Source: JAEUIG01 sp046349775
GTDB lineage: Bacteria; Planctomycetota; Planctomycetia; Planctomycetales; Planctomycetaceae
Length of the DNA: 64,000 bases
Direction of reading: 5' to 3'
NCBI GenBank assembly: GCA_046349775.1
Contig: JAXMBS010000001.1
Coordinates: 1 to 64,000 of the forward strand
Position 1 is the stretch's first letter, and each line of letters opens with the position of its first letter. Below, one piece after another: positions 63,163-64,000 of this stretch. A model generated the notes under the pieces. It was given only the letters and a program-made list of their open reading frames with translations. It ran no database searches and was not told the origin of the DNA. The position numbers and the translations under genes were made by a program.

Positions 63163-64000
63163 TCAAGCGAATAAATCGGCGATTGCATGGCCGCCGCGGA
63201 GCAGCGCCGGGCGGCCCGTTCGATCCGGCAACGTCGTTTCGGCGCCGATTCCGAGTGCGTGCATGATCGTCGCGTTGAAGTCCTGCGGCGAAACCGGGCC
63301 CTCCGCCGGGTACGACGCGGTCGCATCGCTGCGTCCATAAATGCTCCCGCCCTGGACGCCGCCGCCGGCGAGTAGCCCGCTGTAGCAGAACGGATGATGC
63401 TCGCGCCCCGCCTGGCTCGCGTTGATCTGCGGCTTCCTTCCAAACTCACCAACCCAGACGACCAGCGTCTCGTCGAGCAGCCCGCGATCTTCCAGATCCG
63501 TCAGCAAGGCTGCGAGGGCGCGGTCGGCCGGCGGGATCAGGTCGTTCTGCAATCGCGTGAAGTTATTGCCGTGCGTATCCCAGAAGTTCCGGCCGTCGTT
63601 GTGCCAGTTGACGGACACCAGTTGCACGCCGCGCTCGATCAGCCGCCGCGCGAGCAACACGCACTGGCCGTGAGTGTTCCGACCGTACCGGTCACGGACG
63701 TCGTCCGGCTCGGCGTGCAGATCGAACGCTGTCCGCACGGCGGGCGACGCCAGCAGGCCGAACGCGCGCTCCTGTTGCACAGACAGCCGCGCTGCCGCCG
63801 CAGCGCGTTCCAGCCCGCGCCGCTGCGCCTCGATGTCCGTCAGCAGGTGCTGGCGTTCCAGCAGGCGCGGCGACGACAGCCCGTCCAGCAATGACAGCGC
63901 CGGGACGCTCCAGTCGGGCTTCCCGGGATCGCCGCCGACGAGCAGCGGATCGAACGCGCGCCCCAGCCAGCCTCCATGCTGCCCGGGTGCGACACCCCCC
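63163..64000 (-). CDS. DUF1501 protein, C-terminal part (cut by the window edge)
   Basis: The visible 279 codons run off the right edge, so the N-terminus is missing. The segments RERAFGLLAS-like, DRYGRNTHGQCVLLARRLIE, GVQLVSVNWHNDGRNFWDTH, LIPPADRALAALLTDLEDRG and LVVWVGEFGRKPQINASQAG are diagnostic for DUF1501. REHHPFCYSGLLAGGGVQGG, PVSPQDFNATIMHALGIGAE and the final LPDRTGRPALLRGGHAIADL complete the pattern. This is a sulfatase/alkaline-phosphatase-fold family found in hundreds of copies in Planctomycetota, usually after a DUF1549/DUF1553 gene. These proteins are exported with a Tat signal; the substrate is unknown. Confidence 0.93.
   Translation of the reverse strand, partial: GGVAPGQHGGWLGRAFDPLLVGGDPGKPDWSVPALSLLDGLSSPRLLERQHLLTDIEAQRRGLERAAAAARLSVQQERAFGLLASPAVRTAFDLHAEPDDVRDRYGRNTHGQCVLLARRLIERGVQLVSVNWHNDGRNFWDTHGNNFTRLQNDLIPPADRALAALLTDLEDRGLLDETLVVWVGEFGRKPQINASQAGREHHPFCYSGLLAGGGVQGGSIYGRSDATASYPAEGPVSPQDFNATIMHALGIGAETTLPDRTGRPALLRGGHAIADLFA

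Overview
The window is a high-GC chromosomal segment that looks like a member of the Planctomycetota. Several families that are strongly expanded in that phylum occur together: a DUF1501 protein at the right edge (63163 on), a DUF1559 pilin-like protein (13982-15000) followed by a small lipoprotein, secreted PQQ-type beta-propellers beginning with a 'DWPxWRG' signature (9014-10294, 18544-19809), a LamG/DUF1080-type domain joined to a barrel hydrolase (15311-16926), a neutral-ceramidase-like secreted enzyme, and an ECF sigma factor overlapping a Ser/Thr kinase gene (34619-36847). I see no rRNA, insertion sequence, prophage or CRISPR array. One tRNA is present, tRNA-Leu(CAG) at 52010-52097.

Layout. 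1-9 kb: signalling and chaperone-type genes (FHA-GGDEF protein, MoxR ATPase facing a DUF58 gene, secreted unknowns, a broken methyltransferase, an HDOD-Ser/Thr kinase fusion). 9-17 kb: secreted propeller, SDR, glmS, DUF1559 plus lipoprotein, and a secreted hydrolase followed by a tiny Cys-containing protein. 17-22.5 kb: MFS transporter with a second propeller, gamma-glutamylcyclotransferase-like protein, TMEM175-type channel, ceramidase-like protein. 22.5-31.5 kb: DNA repair, with an AddAB-like helicase/nuclease pair whose genes overlap by 4 bp, divergent from recJ, then pcm. 31.5-38.8 kb: membrane protein, serine hydrolase, STAS protein, ECF sigma/kinase pair, metallophosphoesterase, thioredoxin reductase. 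39-48.4 kb: a surface-polysaccharide cluster (two tandem related GT4 enzymes, SAM methyltransferase, GT2, CmcI-like protein, flippase, radical SAM/SPASM enzyme). 48.4-64 kb: prenyltransferase-fold protein, PEGA lipoprotein, tRNA-Leu, SWIM-SNF2 helicase, MurJ, ABC ATPase, ABC1/UbiB kinase, GH18 protein, lipoproteins and DUF1501.

Two window-wide patterns stand out. First, about a dozen genes are broken by small indels while much longer genes nearby are intact. The broken set includes glmS, so consensus errors in parts of the assembly are the simplest explanation. Frameshifted genes are given as one feature with their reconstructed extent, and the break points are stated.

Second, the intergenic spaces are full of short inverted-repeat elements. 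One class consists of islands of tandem ~7-nt units, often in opposite orientation at the two ends of a 60-190 bp spacer. They have different sequences at each locus but the same architecture, and they often abut or overlap stop and start codons. Another class is a ~60 bp imperfect hairpin present three times. The ABC ATPase gene (58230-59027) is bracketed on both sides by such islands and its likely start codons lie inside one. This repeat system is the most unusual feature of the window.
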